From: Nipponacmea schrenckii
Lineage: Eukaryota > Mollusca > Gastropoda > Lottiidae
Length of the DNA stretch: 64,000 bases
Reading direction: 5' to 3'
Assembly (NCBI GenBank): GCA_030562195.1
Contig: JAUJPP010000005.1
Coordinates: 29,747,106-29,811,105 of the forward strand
Shown in pieces: positions 34,684 to 47,804 of the stretch (positions within the stretch are counted from its first letter, which is position 1; every line of letters starts with the position of its first letter). The position numbers and the translations under genes were made by a program. Below the pieces are notes generated by a model, which was given only the letters and a program-made list of their open reading frames with translations, was not told where the DNA came from and did no database searches.

Positions 34684-37239
34684 ATGGATCGTACGGTATT
34701 AACTCTAGTGGTATTGGTTCTTATATCGCTAGCTTGTAATATTGAGTGCTACATGAGAAACAAATTCAAAGCTGCTGTTTATGAACACTCCTTGATTTCC
34801 CCGCCAAATAGAACGATGGTAGCCTCGAGGTATCACGCCCTAGCAGACGTGATGGTGAATCTAAAAATCTACGATCAACAAGCTAAGTTTGCCGCTTCCC
34901 AGGTAATTAGTTTTTTCTTTTCTTGTCTGTCTTATGGAGAAGATGAGTTAGTTAGCTTTATGCCTACAAATATTTGTCTGCAACTCATCAGTCTAATTTA
35001 GTCTGAGAATATCACACAGTTTGCGACGAGTGCGGTATCGAATTCAATCTAGCTGGTCATTTGTGCTGTATAATTTGGTATTGGAATCTAATGCCCATAA
35101 CAATATTATGTAGAACGTAACCGTAACGTACATAAAATTTACGAGAGATATCCACTATGCATACTGGACATAGTTTCGAAAGTTGCTCAGTTTAATTTTA
35201 TTATGCTTATGCTTTTGTTGCGTACTCGTTTAAGCGGTCATCGCTTTGACATTCTCCATAAAAAAGATAGACCAATCGCGAACCATTTCAATTCAGCCAA
35301 TCATTCCATTGAAGATCTTCTAGTTATGCCCATAGAAAAGATACCAGACTCTACAACAATCAAACCTAAAACGAAACGACTACAAAGGGGGAGTTTCTGG
35401 ATAGACCAATTACAAACAGTCGTACCTCACGGTCTAAATATCCAGCATGACAACCAGATTATACCTTTTGTCGCCACCTACAATTCTACAGCTAAAAATG
35501 CATCTGTGAAACGTTTTTATAAAGAACTCCAGGATGAATTCCCTAATATCTATACCAAACGTTTAGTGACTGCTTACAAAAGGAATAAAAATCTGAGTAA
35601 TATTCTTGTACATGGTAGATTAGATCCCCTTTCATTATCTCCCTGAAGTAATCGCTTTGTATTTTTTATTTAATGGCTTTATCTTGTAAGTTTCTCTAAA
35701 AGTAGATAATTTCTTATCAATTGATATATACTGAAATTCGTAGAATAGTCTCTACTTGTGACCTAGGCCAATGCTTCTATAGGAGAGCATCTCTTATAAC
35801 ACCCTTAACTCTCTTCTTGTGTTTATTGACTAAGATTGCTTTCTCTCTCATTATATGGCACTTTGATTTATATTGTTATTTTTTCCCAGGATGTTGATAT
35901 ATTGGTATTTCCAGAAGATGGTCTGTACGGTTACAACTTCAACAGAAAATCTATTAAACCTTATTTAGAGGAAATCCCAGATCCTAGAAAAGAGGTTTGG
36001 AATCCCTGTACTCAACCTCGGCGATACGCTGATACTGAAATTCAGATCTATCTTAGTTGTATGGCTATGAATAACTCTATGTATATTGTAGCCAATATGG
36101 GGAATAAGAAACGATGCACCAGACGACACGATCCAAGATGTCCTTCAGATGGTCAATACCAATTCAACACTAATGTAGTTTACGCACCGAATGGTAGACT
36201 AATCGCAAGATATCACAAGCAAAACCTATTCTACGAAGAACAATTTGATGTACCGAAAGATGTCAATTATGTAACGTTCGAAACACCGTTCGGGAAGTTT
36301 GGCACATTTACATGTTTTGATATCTTATTCAAAGAACCAGCTATCAACCTTATTGAACAATTTAATGTTACTAACATAGTGTTTCCAACAGCATGGATGG
36401 ATGCACTTCCTTTGTTGTCTTCCATACAGTTTCACTCAGCATTTGCAGAAGGTATGGGAGTCAACTTTCTGTCGGCAAATATTCACCTACCACATAAAAG
36501 ATTTCATGGCTCTGGTATTTACACTCCAAATGGTCCAAAGAATTTTTATTATAATGATGTGGGCTATGGTGGTGGTAAATTGGTCATATCGCAACTTGAC
36601 GTCATCAGACAACGTAAAAGACAACAAAAAGCATATAACAAAGTTCCGAAACCATCATCAAACCAACGGTCTTTCCAAGCTGAGGTTTTCAAAGATAAAT
36701 TCAACTTTGTGGAATTAAATTCTAATTCCGGTAGTGTAAGCGTCTGTCACAATCGATTGTGTTGCCATGTTGAATATTCCAATTACAGAAACAATGACGA
36801 ACTTTATGCATTTGGCGCTTTTGATGGACTTCATACACACGAAGGTATGTATTACCTTCAAATATGTACGCTGTTAAGATGTGCAAATCGAACGCGCCAA
36901 AGCTGTGGCAAGCCAACAAAACAGGCGTTTACCCAGTTTACGGATTTGAAAATGTATGGCACATTTGACACAAATTATGTTTTCCCTGAAGTTCTAAAGA
37001 GCAGAACAAGAGATGGACAACTGAACCTAAGATCAACTGGTTGGAGGTACAATAATGGCGTTCTTCAAGCCACAAGAAAGACATCACATCCAGTTTTATC
37101 GGTTTCACTATTTGGTAGAATTTACTCACGTGATAGGATGCCACCTGGTTATCACTTTTCTAATAACAATGGGGAGATTATTCAAATCACCATTTCTTCA
37201 TTGATATTTGTTATGTCAATAACATGTTTCCTTTGGTAG
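34684..37239 (+). CDS. vanin/biotinidase-like amidohydrolase, catalytically complete
   Basis: Two coding exons, 34684-34902 and 35890-37239, join in phase 0 for 522 residues. A signal peptide (LTLVVLVLISLAC) opens exon 1, and an acceptor just before the ATG implies an upstream 5' UTR exon. The nitrilase-fold domain has all three catalytic positions of vanins: Glu82 (VFPEDGLYGYNF), Lys183 (RYHKQNLF) and Cys215 (GTFTCFDILF). The FPTAWMDALP and GSGIYTPNG blocks are also present. A Cys-rich C-terminal domain and a final hydrophobic tail suggest a GPI anchor, as in vertebrate vanins, which hydrolyse pantetheine. Biotinidase shares the fold, so biotinyl-amide substrates are equally possible. A retroelement fragment occupies the intron. 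Confidence 0.88.
35200..35646 (+). pseudogene. retroelement C-terminal fragment with GIY-YIG-like remnant
   Basis: This 147-codon frame lies inside the intron of the amidohydrolase gene. It contains LRTRLSGHRFDILHKKDRP, HFNSANHS and FWIDQL, typical of the GIY-YIG-linked tail of retroelement reverse transcriptases. A second block ends LVTAYKRNKNLSNILV, another recurrent word of these proteins. The reverse transcriptase itself is missing. It is not part of the host gene. Confidence 0.55.
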
Positions 37240-38040
37240 GCTGTATTCCCAATGTCAATCCAAGTACCAATCAAGCTATATGCAATTCTCTTCATACGCT
37301 TTTTACTATCTAAATCAGTGTCTTGGGGGGATTTGAAAGGTAGGGTGGAATGAATTCCCCAATCGATCAAGCTAATCCGGGGGCGCACCCATATAAATAG
37401 ATTGTTGCATGGGATGGTCTAGGATGCACTGAAATTGATCCTAATTTTCAAAAATTTCCCTAGAGGAAAAAGCCTCCCAGAACCTCCTCCAGTGGCTTCA
37501 GGTCTGTGGAGTTTGCCCTCCACGGCCACTAAACTGCCAAAAGTCATGGAGGGGGAAAAGTTCCGATACATTTCGCCATTTGGGGAATCTCATAAAGAAA
37601 AGTTTGAGAAGCACTGATCTAAATGCATATTATTGGGACATTGGTTGATAGTAAAGACTATTCCATTTTATAATTTTAGACAAGAATAAAATCTTCTTTA
37701 CGTGTACATGTATATCAATGTGAAGAATTTTATATTATCGTGAAGGATTAAATACACTTATATTTGTTTTTTTTTATCATGCATGAATTCGTTTATATTT
37801 TTTTATATATTACATATATATTATTGATTTGAAATAATTCTTACTATAGTATTTCTCTTTGTCTGTTATTATAATAGTCTGTGGAATAATCAGATCACAA
37901 TGTCCAAAACTACCCTACTTGGGAACAACATTATTTACATGTGTAATGCAAAGTCATGTACCAAACGTCACTAATAGATTACCCTGAAAGTAGCAGTTAT
38001 GTAAAAGTCTGTGAGAGAGTCGATATGTGGTTTAGTATTA
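37240..38040. other. downstream flank, no gene seen
   Basis: 3' flank of the amidohydrolase gene. A more GC-rich stretch at about 37320-37615 (with AAAGCCTCCCAGAACCTCC and GTTTGCCCTCCACGGCC) stands out from the AT-rich background and may be a dispersed repeat. It is open for 60 codons without a family signature. AATAAA-type signals occur near 37685. Confidence 0.3.
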
Positions 38041-38158
38041 TATAGGGTGAAGCCAATACTACCACAACAAGATGTATCAGTATACTGGTATACTCAGTAT
38101 GTCATTGTTGTGGTATATTATATGAATAATATGATACTCATATTATGATCACCCTATA
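38041..38158. mobile_element. small foldback/MITE-like element
   Basis: Starts TATAGGGTGA and ends TCACCCTATA, an exact 10-bp terminal inverted repeat. Inner complementary segments follow, such as ACCACAACAA against TTGTTGTGGT. Length is 118 bp. No protein is encoded. Confidence 0.65.
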
Positions 38159-41100
38159 AATATTATTAAAACGCTTGAATTAAGGGGAAAGAATTAATGT
38201 ATTTTTATTAAGATTTTATCTGAAAATAAAAACTTTCGGTTTTTCGTCTAGTTATATTCTTTAATGAAAAATGATTGATGTGGTCTACTATGATCAGAAA
38301 CGGATCTAAATGAACTATTCTAAATAATATTGAAATTACAGAGCGTATGCTTAAAAGCAGTTATTAACTATAGACTAACAATTGTTTTTTTAATATCCAG
38401 CGTTAAAGTTCAATTTCTTTAAATAGCCGATTGAAAATTCTGTAGCTGTGATAGGTTTAAAGGGCTCAAATAAAACCTAATTGCCTCTGCAGCCATTCAA
38501 CAAAACCTCTTAACCAGACGGACAACAACTAATTCTATGGCGGCCGTATCTTTTTCCAGAAATCCGTGAAAATATGTCGCTTAATGATAAAACTGAGAGT
38601 AGACCGCATACAAATCTCCCAACATCTCACAAAATCGGAACGGAAATGCAATTTCAGACATGAAATACCAAATCTTGATTACAAATCAATCGAATTTAAG
38701 CATACAAAAACTTCAAATGAAGGGGAAGGTTTCTTTCTAAAAAAATTCAACAAAACGCATTTACTACCTCGTAGTTTTTATCATCACTATTATAGTGTTA
38801 ACATGCATTGATCAAAAGGTCACTCGGTGTCTCTATTTCATAGTTTGTGTCCAACATTTGTTCTAGATTTTAGGAACTGAGCTAACCTAACCTTTAGAAA
38901 GGTTATTGTATACCTGATGGCAGAGTTCGAGGCTTCATGGGTAAAGGGCATGATAGTAAACAGTGAATATCATGATATGCCATAATGGTATTTATTCGTA
39001 TAAGAATTAAAGTGAATACTTTCACCAACTTTATATTCCACAATGTATCGGGCCACTGTTGAAATACACTAAAAATATACTCAAAAGTTTGGAATTTGGA
39101 TTTCACTCGTTTGCTTGTATATACTAAACTTTCATCAGAAACTTCGGGCTAAAATTGCTATCTCAGATTTCTTCTTTTGATGTCAAAGAGAATCACAATT
39201 AGAATTTCTGGGGATTAAGTTATCTTAAATTTGAAATGCATGCTTGGGTTCACTGTCTGATCTTAAACTTTGATCTTATTGAAAATATAAGATCTGGAAA
39301 TTACATCCAGTATAAGCATATCTCACACTTAGCAAGCATGACGGATAAAATAACTTAAAAGACAGAGGCCCAATACTTGAGTTTACCTAATATTTTAGTC
39401 AATGCCACTCTGACATTGCTTTAATCACAATCTACAATATAAAAATACTATATTAGTTATTTATGCTATACTCCTATAATAGCAGATGGTGTATTCGGTT
39501 AAGTTATGGATTTAAAGAGAAGGCAACGTTTTCGGTTGTGTATTGTTTATCTGTTAGCTTACTAGTATTATACATATTTCAGATAGTTTTGATTGTATAA
39601 TTTGTTGGATCTCTGTTTCATTCATATTGGAACATCTCAAAATATTTTATTATTATTTGTTTTGTTTTTTTGTTTGTTTGTTTGTTTTTTTTTTTTTTTT
39701 TTTTTTTGACGGATAATTGTTTTTAAAGCCTTTTATAGTTGGTTACGATATTCCTAAAGGTTGACTACTCTTTTAGAATAATCACGTTATTTAAATAACT
39801 ACCATATGTAAAACATATTTTAATCATTCCAAATTTGTCACAAACTCTGTTGAAATTTTCCAGTATTTTGAATCTTGAAACAACTACTACACCCAACAAT
39901 CTTAAAATTTGAACATTTTTAAGTTAAATCAAACCATCTTTTTGGACATTCGCATGGCATGATATCGATGGACTGACCATACGAAATGAGATAAAATATC
40001 ACCCATAGCTATTGTAGTAGGTGTAAATGTATATTTATAGAATACGGCATGATGCCATGTTAAAGGTAAAAGTCGTGAGATTCGGAAGAAGTAAATAGAA
40101 CTTATTATTAGCAGGTGGTGGTTTCATTTCACACATCTTAACAAAGCAAAGGTCCTAACCAATGATGTTTTCAGTTAGTCTCTTTTGTATATAAGAAACA
40201 TAAATCGAATGAAATTGGTGTTATGGAACTATCATATTTATTCCGTATCTCCAGTGGATATTTAATGATTTAACATGAAATACTTACAGGCAAATCGTAC
40301 ATTATAAACCGGGTTTCGTCCCTAAATATTTGCAATTGACGCATATATAGAGCAAGCAATTATATATAGTTGCATGTGCCAACCGCTCATGTCTTATCAC
40401 AATCAGTTAACTCCGGTTTACTGAAGCAAATCAAAAAAGATGCCGTCATGTATTCTAGCTTCTGTTAGTTGCAAGCTCAAACAGACGGTCATATAATGTT
40501 ATGAGCTTGAATTGAAAAAAGGGAATTAAAAACCATTGCATCAACCTGGAATAACCTGATCGTCGAAGATGGCAATCGTATATGGTGAACACTGGCGTAT
40601 TTTGAATGGTGACTTACTACGAATATACAGTTGAGTGGCGCGTTTCTCCCTGTACACTACACTACTGGACTGTAGGGGTCATTCAGAAGCGAAGGTGAGT
40701 CTTGTTTCGACATTTTAAATTGCGATGCACCATTATACTTGTTATGTATAGACTATTCGTAGCTGTGAAAATAGTAGATATAGGGAATGAAGTTACAATA
40801 TGAAATTTAGTGATGTAGTGTAAATGAAATGAAATGAATGGAGTTTTACGTCCTAAAGTGATGTAGTGTAATGGAAAGAGTGTACATATTAATATTCATA
40901 ATAACCCTAAGCTATTATTCTTACATCCATAACCATTAGAGCACAAATAATTCTTTGTTATTTCTCAAAAGTCAATAAATCTCTTTTAATTATTTAATGA
41001 AATTTACTAATTAAACTTACCGTTATTGACACAAAAAATAGTACTAAGATTTTTAAGCTGTCAATATGATTTTATTTTGAATTCGAGCGAATAATACATT

Positions 41101-41233
41101 TATCAATACATATTTTAACCTAACGGCGATACTAGTACACACATGAAAATAAACATTAATCTATTTGACAATCTTCAAAGAAAAGTCTATTGTGGGTCTA
41201 AGTTGACAAATATATAGATATAATGTGCTTTAT
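38159..41233. other. long intergenic stretch, no gene supported
   Basis: AT-rich, with a T-run and TTTG microsatellite at about 39658-39709. A possible 5' UTR exon with a donor (GAAG|GTGAGT near 40695) could belong to the second amidohydrolase gene at 43911, but this is a guess. Near 40830-40855 an antisense scrap of the SINE tail (GGAGTTTTACGTCCTAAAG) is visible. Confidence 0.3.
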
Positions 41234-41713
41234 TTAAAGGGGCACAGGCTTGATTTGTTTCGGACAATCATCCGACAGCCTCAAACACATAAAATCTTTT
41301 GTTTAGCTAATCAGACATAGTCTACAGAGCTTACCTTTGAAATTTGAGCCTTCAAATCCATGGGTATACATATTTATCCGTGTTTGAAAATCATAATGTC
41401 TTAAGATATTATGAACGTCCCGCCATTTTGGAAAATCAAAGAGTTATAAATAGACTACTGCGCAGGCCCACACTGATAAAACAAAAAGAAAGTACATGTA
41501 ATAACAATTGTAGATTTTGTCAACAGGACACACAATTTTCAGACTGACTGAAGACCAGCCGCGTACAGCACGGAAAAAAAATAAAAAGTGAATTTTTTGA
41601 GGTATATATCAAGGTATTTTGCGATTTTCTTAGAGCTTGAGTATTTCTGAGGACTGTTTAAATGTAACAAAGGCCCAAAACGACCACTAAAAATCAAGAT
41701 TGTGCCCCTTTAA
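41234..41713. mobile_element. MITE-like element with TTAAAGGGGCAC ends
   Basis: The left end TTAAAGGGGCACAGGCTTGATTT-type sequence is mirrored at the right end, whose reverse complement begins TTAAAGGGGCACAATCTTGAT, giving imperfect terminal inverted repeats of about 22 bp. The interior (about 480 bp in all) has no transposase. A short target duplication such as TA or TTA cannot be separated from the AT-rich ends. Confidence 0.6.
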
Positions 41714-42430
41714 GGTATGGTAGTATTAAGTAATTTAGTAGGCATCGATAGAATGTAAAAACTTATGTAAATGCGGTAATTTTTCTTATACGCTTATAGG
41801 GTATGTGTTTGAAACATAGGCCTACTATTTCTAATTAATCAGATAGTATAAGTTAATATTGGAAATCTACCTCTTCTAAAAATTAAAATTGTATTTTGTT
41901 TATAATCAGTGGTTTCAAATTAATTTTGTCTGATCATTATCTTAATTACGAGGGTAAGATTCATATGTAAATTATATAGTGGTTTAATAATAAGTGACCA
42001 CACCTTCTTATTTATAGTAACCACATGATATGTAAATAGAAAACAGTGCCAATAATTCTCCATTATCATAACAATATCAAATCTCACACTGGCTATAGAA
42101 ATAACCAACTATCTCATACCTTATATTGTAACTTTTGTCTTAGAATAAACGTAAAGTTAAAAATCTTAAAGAGCATAATATATTTTTTTATATATAATAT
42201 TTAAATATATTTATATGAAATATGAAAAAATCCAGGATAATCTTCTAGAGTGCTCTACGTGCACATCCACGGAGCTTTATAGATGATTAGAAAACGAACA
42301 ATTTCACATAAACATTAAGTTTTCTCAACAGTCTGTTTCGTAGTAGATTTGCTACCACTCGTCAGGAGAACAAGACGGTTTGGTTTGAAATATTGCTATG
42401 CATGCACGTGGGCACAGTAACTACACAAGG
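41714..42430. other. intergenic, no gene seen
   Basis: AT-rich spacer between the MITE-like element and the retroelement fragment. It may contain the fragment's 3' flank, which lies on its right-to-left downstream side. Nothing else recognised. Confidence 0.3.
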
Positions 42431-42434
42431 TGAA

Positions 42435-42850
42435 TTAGACGTCATTTTGTAGGAGAAATTTGCGTGAATGGCGACACGTGCTGATTAGCTCCGAACGCTT
42501 GTTTAAGGTTGATTTTTCAGGGTGACAAATGATGAAAAACTTTTCCAGGGTACAAAGGTTACATCTTTTTGATATATTCGAGTATGATGATGAGCGTCCT
42601 AGAATTTTCCACTTTATCTTATAGTCTTCGTTGTTTTTTTTTTTCAAAGTCCAAATAAATTTACTGAGTTCGGTGCTGTTTTTTAATCTCTCATCTCGAA
42701 AAGATTGGCGATGGTTAGCGTATCTCGATTTAAATTCAGTATCTGTTAGTCCAACGTAGGTTTCTTGTTTATTATTTGCACTGACTGTGGCCTGGTAAAC
42801 AATGCTGCGGGCCCGATAAAGTGAATATAAACTTTCAGTAATAAAACTTA
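42435..42850 (-). pseudogene. GIY-YIG retroelement fragment (5'-truncated)
   Basis: The minus-strand frame contains [20 protein letters not shown], then [14 protein letters not shown], then [11 protein letters not shown] and a Cys-rich end ([22 protein letters not shown]). This is the GIY-YIG endonuclease tail found in Penelope-like and related retroelements. No reverse transcriptase precedes it, and the sequence diverges from the intact elements at 53-58 kb, so it belongs to another family. Confidence 0.6.
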
Positions 42851-42959
42851 ATGTATCGTACAGAAACTTGGCATGAAATTGAGGAAATTTATGACAGAAG
42901 ACAGATTGAGTCGCCAAGAATCTGAAATAGATACTGCAATTGGCACCGAGTATCAAAAC

Positions 42960-43539
42960 ATGTTTTTACAGAGAAAGTAAAGCGTTGCATGTAGTTTAAC
43001 ATAATGGTATATGAACAATCAAGATGTTACAAGTATAAAACAAGCCATTGCTCGTCGGCGGTTTCATAATCTCATTAGTCAATTAAATATCTGAACAGAA
43101 CCATAACATGCCAAATTGTTGGGCGCTTGTTTGAACATCGTCATTTTTCAATGTAACAAAATATAGAAACTTCGCTTTGATACACAAATGCTAAAACCAA
43201 CCAAATAAAATTTTCCTCAAATGATTACCATTACAAGCACAGTAAGGAACATACCACAAAATTTGGAATCACAGAGTAAATATGATGAAAATAAAACTGT
43301 ATCATGTAATTAGGAGATCAGTGATCTTTAGGTTACTGTTAAAGAGTTCAGACATTGGCAACAGGACAAAAAACAGTGTATTTTTCACCACACATTTCTA
43401 TTCTCTATAACCTTTGCGTACTATTTTTAAGAAGAGCTGTAAATACCAAGAAAAATCAGAGGTGGAAGAAAGAATCCTACACACAATATTCTACTATTCT
43501 AGTGAGTTTGTTATCCTCACAAGATTTTGGATTCAAGTA
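42960..43539. other. intergenic, no gene seen
   Basis: AT-rich spacer upstream of the third copy of the inverted-block repeat. No supported feature. Confidence 0.3.
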
Positions 43540-43730
43540 CATTTGTTTTAATAAATTTTTATATCCCGATGGAGTAAATTTATTACTGAACGGAAAGAGT
43601 CAACGATATAATGCACACGATCGTTTAGTACTGATATTTTAAGTTGATTATGAAAGTAATGGGGAAAGTAAACAAACTTACCTTGTCTAACCTTTACTTT
43701 TATTATACATGTCAGTCGACCGGCAAAATT
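43540..43730 (+). repeat. third copy of the 29.4/31.1-kb block
   Basis: Shares TATCCCGATGGAGTAAATTT, ATTACTGAACGGAAAG, TACTGATATTTTAAGTTGAT and GGAAAGTAAACAAACT with 31260-31370 and, inverted, with 29560-29730. It sits about 180 bases upstream of the second amidohydrolase gene. Confidence 0.6.
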
Positions 43731-43910
43731 CCATTACACTACGTCCATTCATTAGCATATAGTGTCTTACTTGACTGTGTGGGAATCCAAACAACTTTTC
43801 TTGGGGAAGGGCACGTTTGGGATTTCAGATCAGGCAGTTTAGAAAACATTAACTTTTAAGATTTCAGATCTTTCAGGCCTTTTTTTCATCTTTGCTACTC
43901 ACCATTTCAG

Positions 43911-46900
43911 ATGTTTACTTTCGGTTTGTTGACCTTAATCCTGGTGTCACTGGTAGCAAGTGAACAAAGACAAGCCTTTAAAGCCGCTGTGTACGAACAT
44001 GATGTCATTCTTCCTGAACCAAGAGAAACTGAATACACCCGTCAAGAGGCAATTGCTATTACAATGAAGAACCTCGTTGTTTTTAACCGTCATGCGATGG
44101 TAGCAGCTCAAGAGGTATTAAAACTTTTTTTTTGTCGTAATATGCATGTAATCGATGGCCTGGAATAAGATATATACTAGAGCTGTGAACAGCACTGAGC
44201 GTGGCCCGTGATACTTTGGACCATGGCTTTGAAACCTTTTGGAACTTCAAACCCTCTTACTCACACATGCAACCAACAATTACTTAAAAATAAAACGTGG
44301 CTCAATTTTGGGTCATGACCTTAATTTCACAAAACGGAAGAGGATTGATCGGATTGTGCATAATATATTTTTATCGTCCCTTTAATCTGTTCAGAATTGT
44401 GGCACTGGCGCCATTCTGCCTGTCTCAGTTCAGGTGTTTCTGTAGAATTATATTATCATGACCTTATTCTGAATACTATCCCGAATAGTATTTTTCCTCA
44501 ATTCACAACTTTCTTTATTTCTTTTTATAGTACTTTATTTGTGTTTTGATATCATATTTCCATTATGTTGTCCAATCTTTTTTTCAAATTGAACTGGGAT
44601 GGTATTTTGCAACGGTCGCAGACAACACAAAGCCAGATTTATAGCAAGATTGCTAATATTTTATATCGGACTCAAAGGTGTCTCGTTTCTCTTTTTCCAA
44701 CGATATGTGACATGGATGGTTAAATATCAAAATTCAAATACTTTTACAAAAGTTGTTATTTGTTTTTAAAATTCCCCGTGAAAATAGAATAATAAAAGGA
44801 TTTAAATTGATTGACAGGAGGTGTGAAAAGAGGGTTAAAGGGTGATTTGAGTTAATTGTTTATGACTTGTCTGCCAGAAACAGATTAATTTGATTATGTC
44901 ATATTTTAACTCTTTAATGAAAAATAAAATTTTATTCAATTTTTTGGCTAAATCTTCACATATATTCAGGCGAACTTGTTCTGCTTCCCATTACGCAGCG
45001 TTTAGATTTTGAGAGACAAACATCTCCTAATGGTTTTACAGGAATAAAGACTGTTCGAACGAGCATCCCTTTTGCTATGGTCTTTGGTTGATACTTCCAC
45101 AATTCATAAAGCCCCCTCCCATTTCGTTATGGTCTTTGGACCAGTTGGTACTTCTATCTTTTCATAGAGCGCCACTCCTATTTCGCTTATAGCCTTTTTT
45201 TAAAAAATTTTATGATGTATTTTTATTTCTATAGGCGACTTCTCTATATTCTGTAATTTTCAAAGCGATCGGATAATTAGCAACAAAGTTATGCAATTAT
45301 TCAATTATGATTATGAAATTTCTCACTTCCGACGCATAAAAATGTTAGTTATAAATATTCATTTTCGATTCCAGTACGTATCTTATCGCATTTTTCAAAC
45401 CAAACCATTTTTCAATTTCAATACCATTTTCGAATTGAGCTAGGGAGCTTCCCGAAAAAAAAAAAAAAAAAAAAAATAATTATTACGAAAAAAAAGCGTG
45501 TCAAATTTTGCCACGCAATAATACTGGAGTATATTATCCGTCACACTTGAATCTTGAATCAAATCATAACATTATGGTATAAAATCATGTAATTTATTCA
45601 CAAAATGTCGATCTACAAATGGCTGCACTGTCATAATCGCCAAGTACTGAAATGCGACAAGAAATGAGAAAAACAAACTCCATTTCTGAATAATAGCAGG
45701 CATACAGAACAGTCCGGAATTCTATATTCTAGTCTAATTTGGTCTCCCATGAATTCATCTTGATTTCAATGTCTTTAGGATTATCGGTTCGATGTTTTTG
45801 CCTAGCGCATATAGCCTTCTTCTAGTTATCAGTTATATCTAACGAATAGGTATGCAACAAAATTCATTTCGCCAATCTAATAATACAAAATATACTACGA
45901 TATTCATAAGATTGAATTGAGATAAGAAAACAAACGCTGAATATGTGTCAATGTCAATGTGAACCGTCATTGAGGTTGTAATGTATTTCTTTTGGCAATA
46001 ACTCGGTGGCCTTGACATTATCTCCAATATCACTTTTAACGTTATTGCAAGTATTAGAATGCAACCGATATTAAATGAATAAAGAAAGTCAGTTTTTTAC
46101 TCTAAACAACAGTTCAAATTCAAATAATACTAATGATAATAAACGTGGAAAGATTGTTTTTAAAGGTATATTACCCTGTTAGGATCACTAAAATATTGAA
46201 ATTTCTTTGTTCATCAGTAGATTTACCTAAAACACTATATAGAATCACTCTATAATCCAACACATCCATAAAACTAACCAGGTTATACTTTTGTTTATTT
46301 TACAAGTTTATATACATATTTGATTCTTTGGTCATGATACCTCGAATGCCTAACTGGTGAATATATACCGTATTACACAATGGCGCAGTTTGTTTATGTT
46401 TCTTTGACATTGCTTTAATCTGTTGTAGGAATATTTTATTGTAAACTGTTCCTTTCTTTATTACAGAGTGTCGAGATAATGGTTTTCCCCCAAGGTGGTT
46501 TATATGGAATGAATTTTGACCGAAAGAACATCACACCATTTCTAGAACCAGTTCCCATAGTTACTAAAGACCTTTGGAATCCATGTACCAAGTCCACGAA
46601 GCATGCCAGTACCAAAATACAGTATGAATTGAGTTGTATAGCTCGTAACAACTCTTTATTTGTGGTTGCCAATTTGGCTAGTAAAGCAATGTGTGAAGAA
46701 GATGACGATGACTATAAAGATGAGAACTGTCCAGAGGATGGTTTCTATATATACAATACTGTTGTTGTCTTCGATAATAATGGAAACCTAATAGCAAAAT
46801 ACAACCAATTCAACATTCCACACAATTCTGTGTTCGATTATCCGCATATGTCGGAAATGGTAACTTTCGACACACCTTTTGGAATTTTCGGTGTATTGAT

Positions 46901-47804
46901 ATGTAATGATTTGAACCAGTTTGATCCTGCAGTCAGAATGATTGAAGAAATGGGGATCTCTAATTTTGTCTGCTCTGGTTCATCAAGTGATAATCCACCA
47001 TCGTATGTTACTATTCGAGAACAAGCTGGTTTCGCACGAGGGTACGGGGTTAATCTTTTAGCAGCTAATGTCCATATGCCACTGATGAATAAAGTGGGTA
47101 GTGGTATCTTTACTCCTGACGGTCAGACACGGTTCTACTATGATAACCGCCGGGGAAGCGACGGTCGATTGGTTATTGCAACCGTCAGAACCTTGAGAAA
47201 ACCATTACGTCATAATATCCCGGAGTATTCAACCAAGCTTCAGTCTGAAGGTCCCAATCCTGATACCTTTGTAGCTAGGGTGAACGGCATACCCTATACA
47301 ATGTCTCGACTTGATAAATCTCAAGGATCATTCAAATTATGCCACAGTGAAATATGTTGCGAATTAGAATACAAAGTTAGTTTACGAGGTGGAGATGAAT
47401 ATGTGTTTGCTGTTCACAATGGATATACACATGGTGGAAACAAATATCTTTTCTCACAATCCTGCTTCATCATTCGTTGTGTAAACTCAACGGAAGAGGA
47501 GTGTGGTGTTCCTCAGAATTCAGCCCACTCATATTTCACACATCTTCGTATCAAGGGATATTTTAGCACCAAATATGTCTACCCACAATTCTTAGTGAAT
47601 AACCGCGGTCAGTTGGATGTCGCTCCTGTTAGATTTCATTATAGCGATGGTGTATTATGGAGTCGACAAGTAACATTCCCACTCGAGTCTGCTGGGTTCT
47701 TCGGTAGAATATTTTCACGTGATGGAGTCAATAGCGGTTCAAGCGCATCCTTTACATTGTTTTTATTGTTTGTAAGTGTGTGTTCCCTTTTATTTATTAT
47801 GTAG
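43911..47804 (+). CDS. vanin/biotinidase-like protein, probable pseudoenzyme
   Basis: Coding exons 43911-44114 and 46467-47804 join in phase 0 for 513 residues, with the same intron position as the paralogue 7 kb upstream. An acceptor (CAG) directly precedes the ATG. A signal peptide (FGLLTLILVSLVAS) and a hydrophobic C-terminal tail (FTLFLLFVSVCSLLFIM) suggest a secreted, possibly GPI-anchored protein. Cys214 is kept (GVLICNDL), but the catalytic Glu is Gln77 (VFPQGGLYGMNF) and the catalytic Lys is Gln182 (AKYNQFNI). The PTAWM block near the substrate pocket is also replaced (CSGSSSDNPP). The rest of the fold, including the GSGIFTPDG block and the Cys-rich C-terminal domain, is preserved and uninterrupted, so loss of hydrolysis rather than gene decay is likely. 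Confidence 0.85.

Noticed and set aside
38566..38811. 81-codon plus-strand frame as a gene
   Set aside because: No family signature, no splice or promoter support, and typical of chance open frames in AT-rich DNA.
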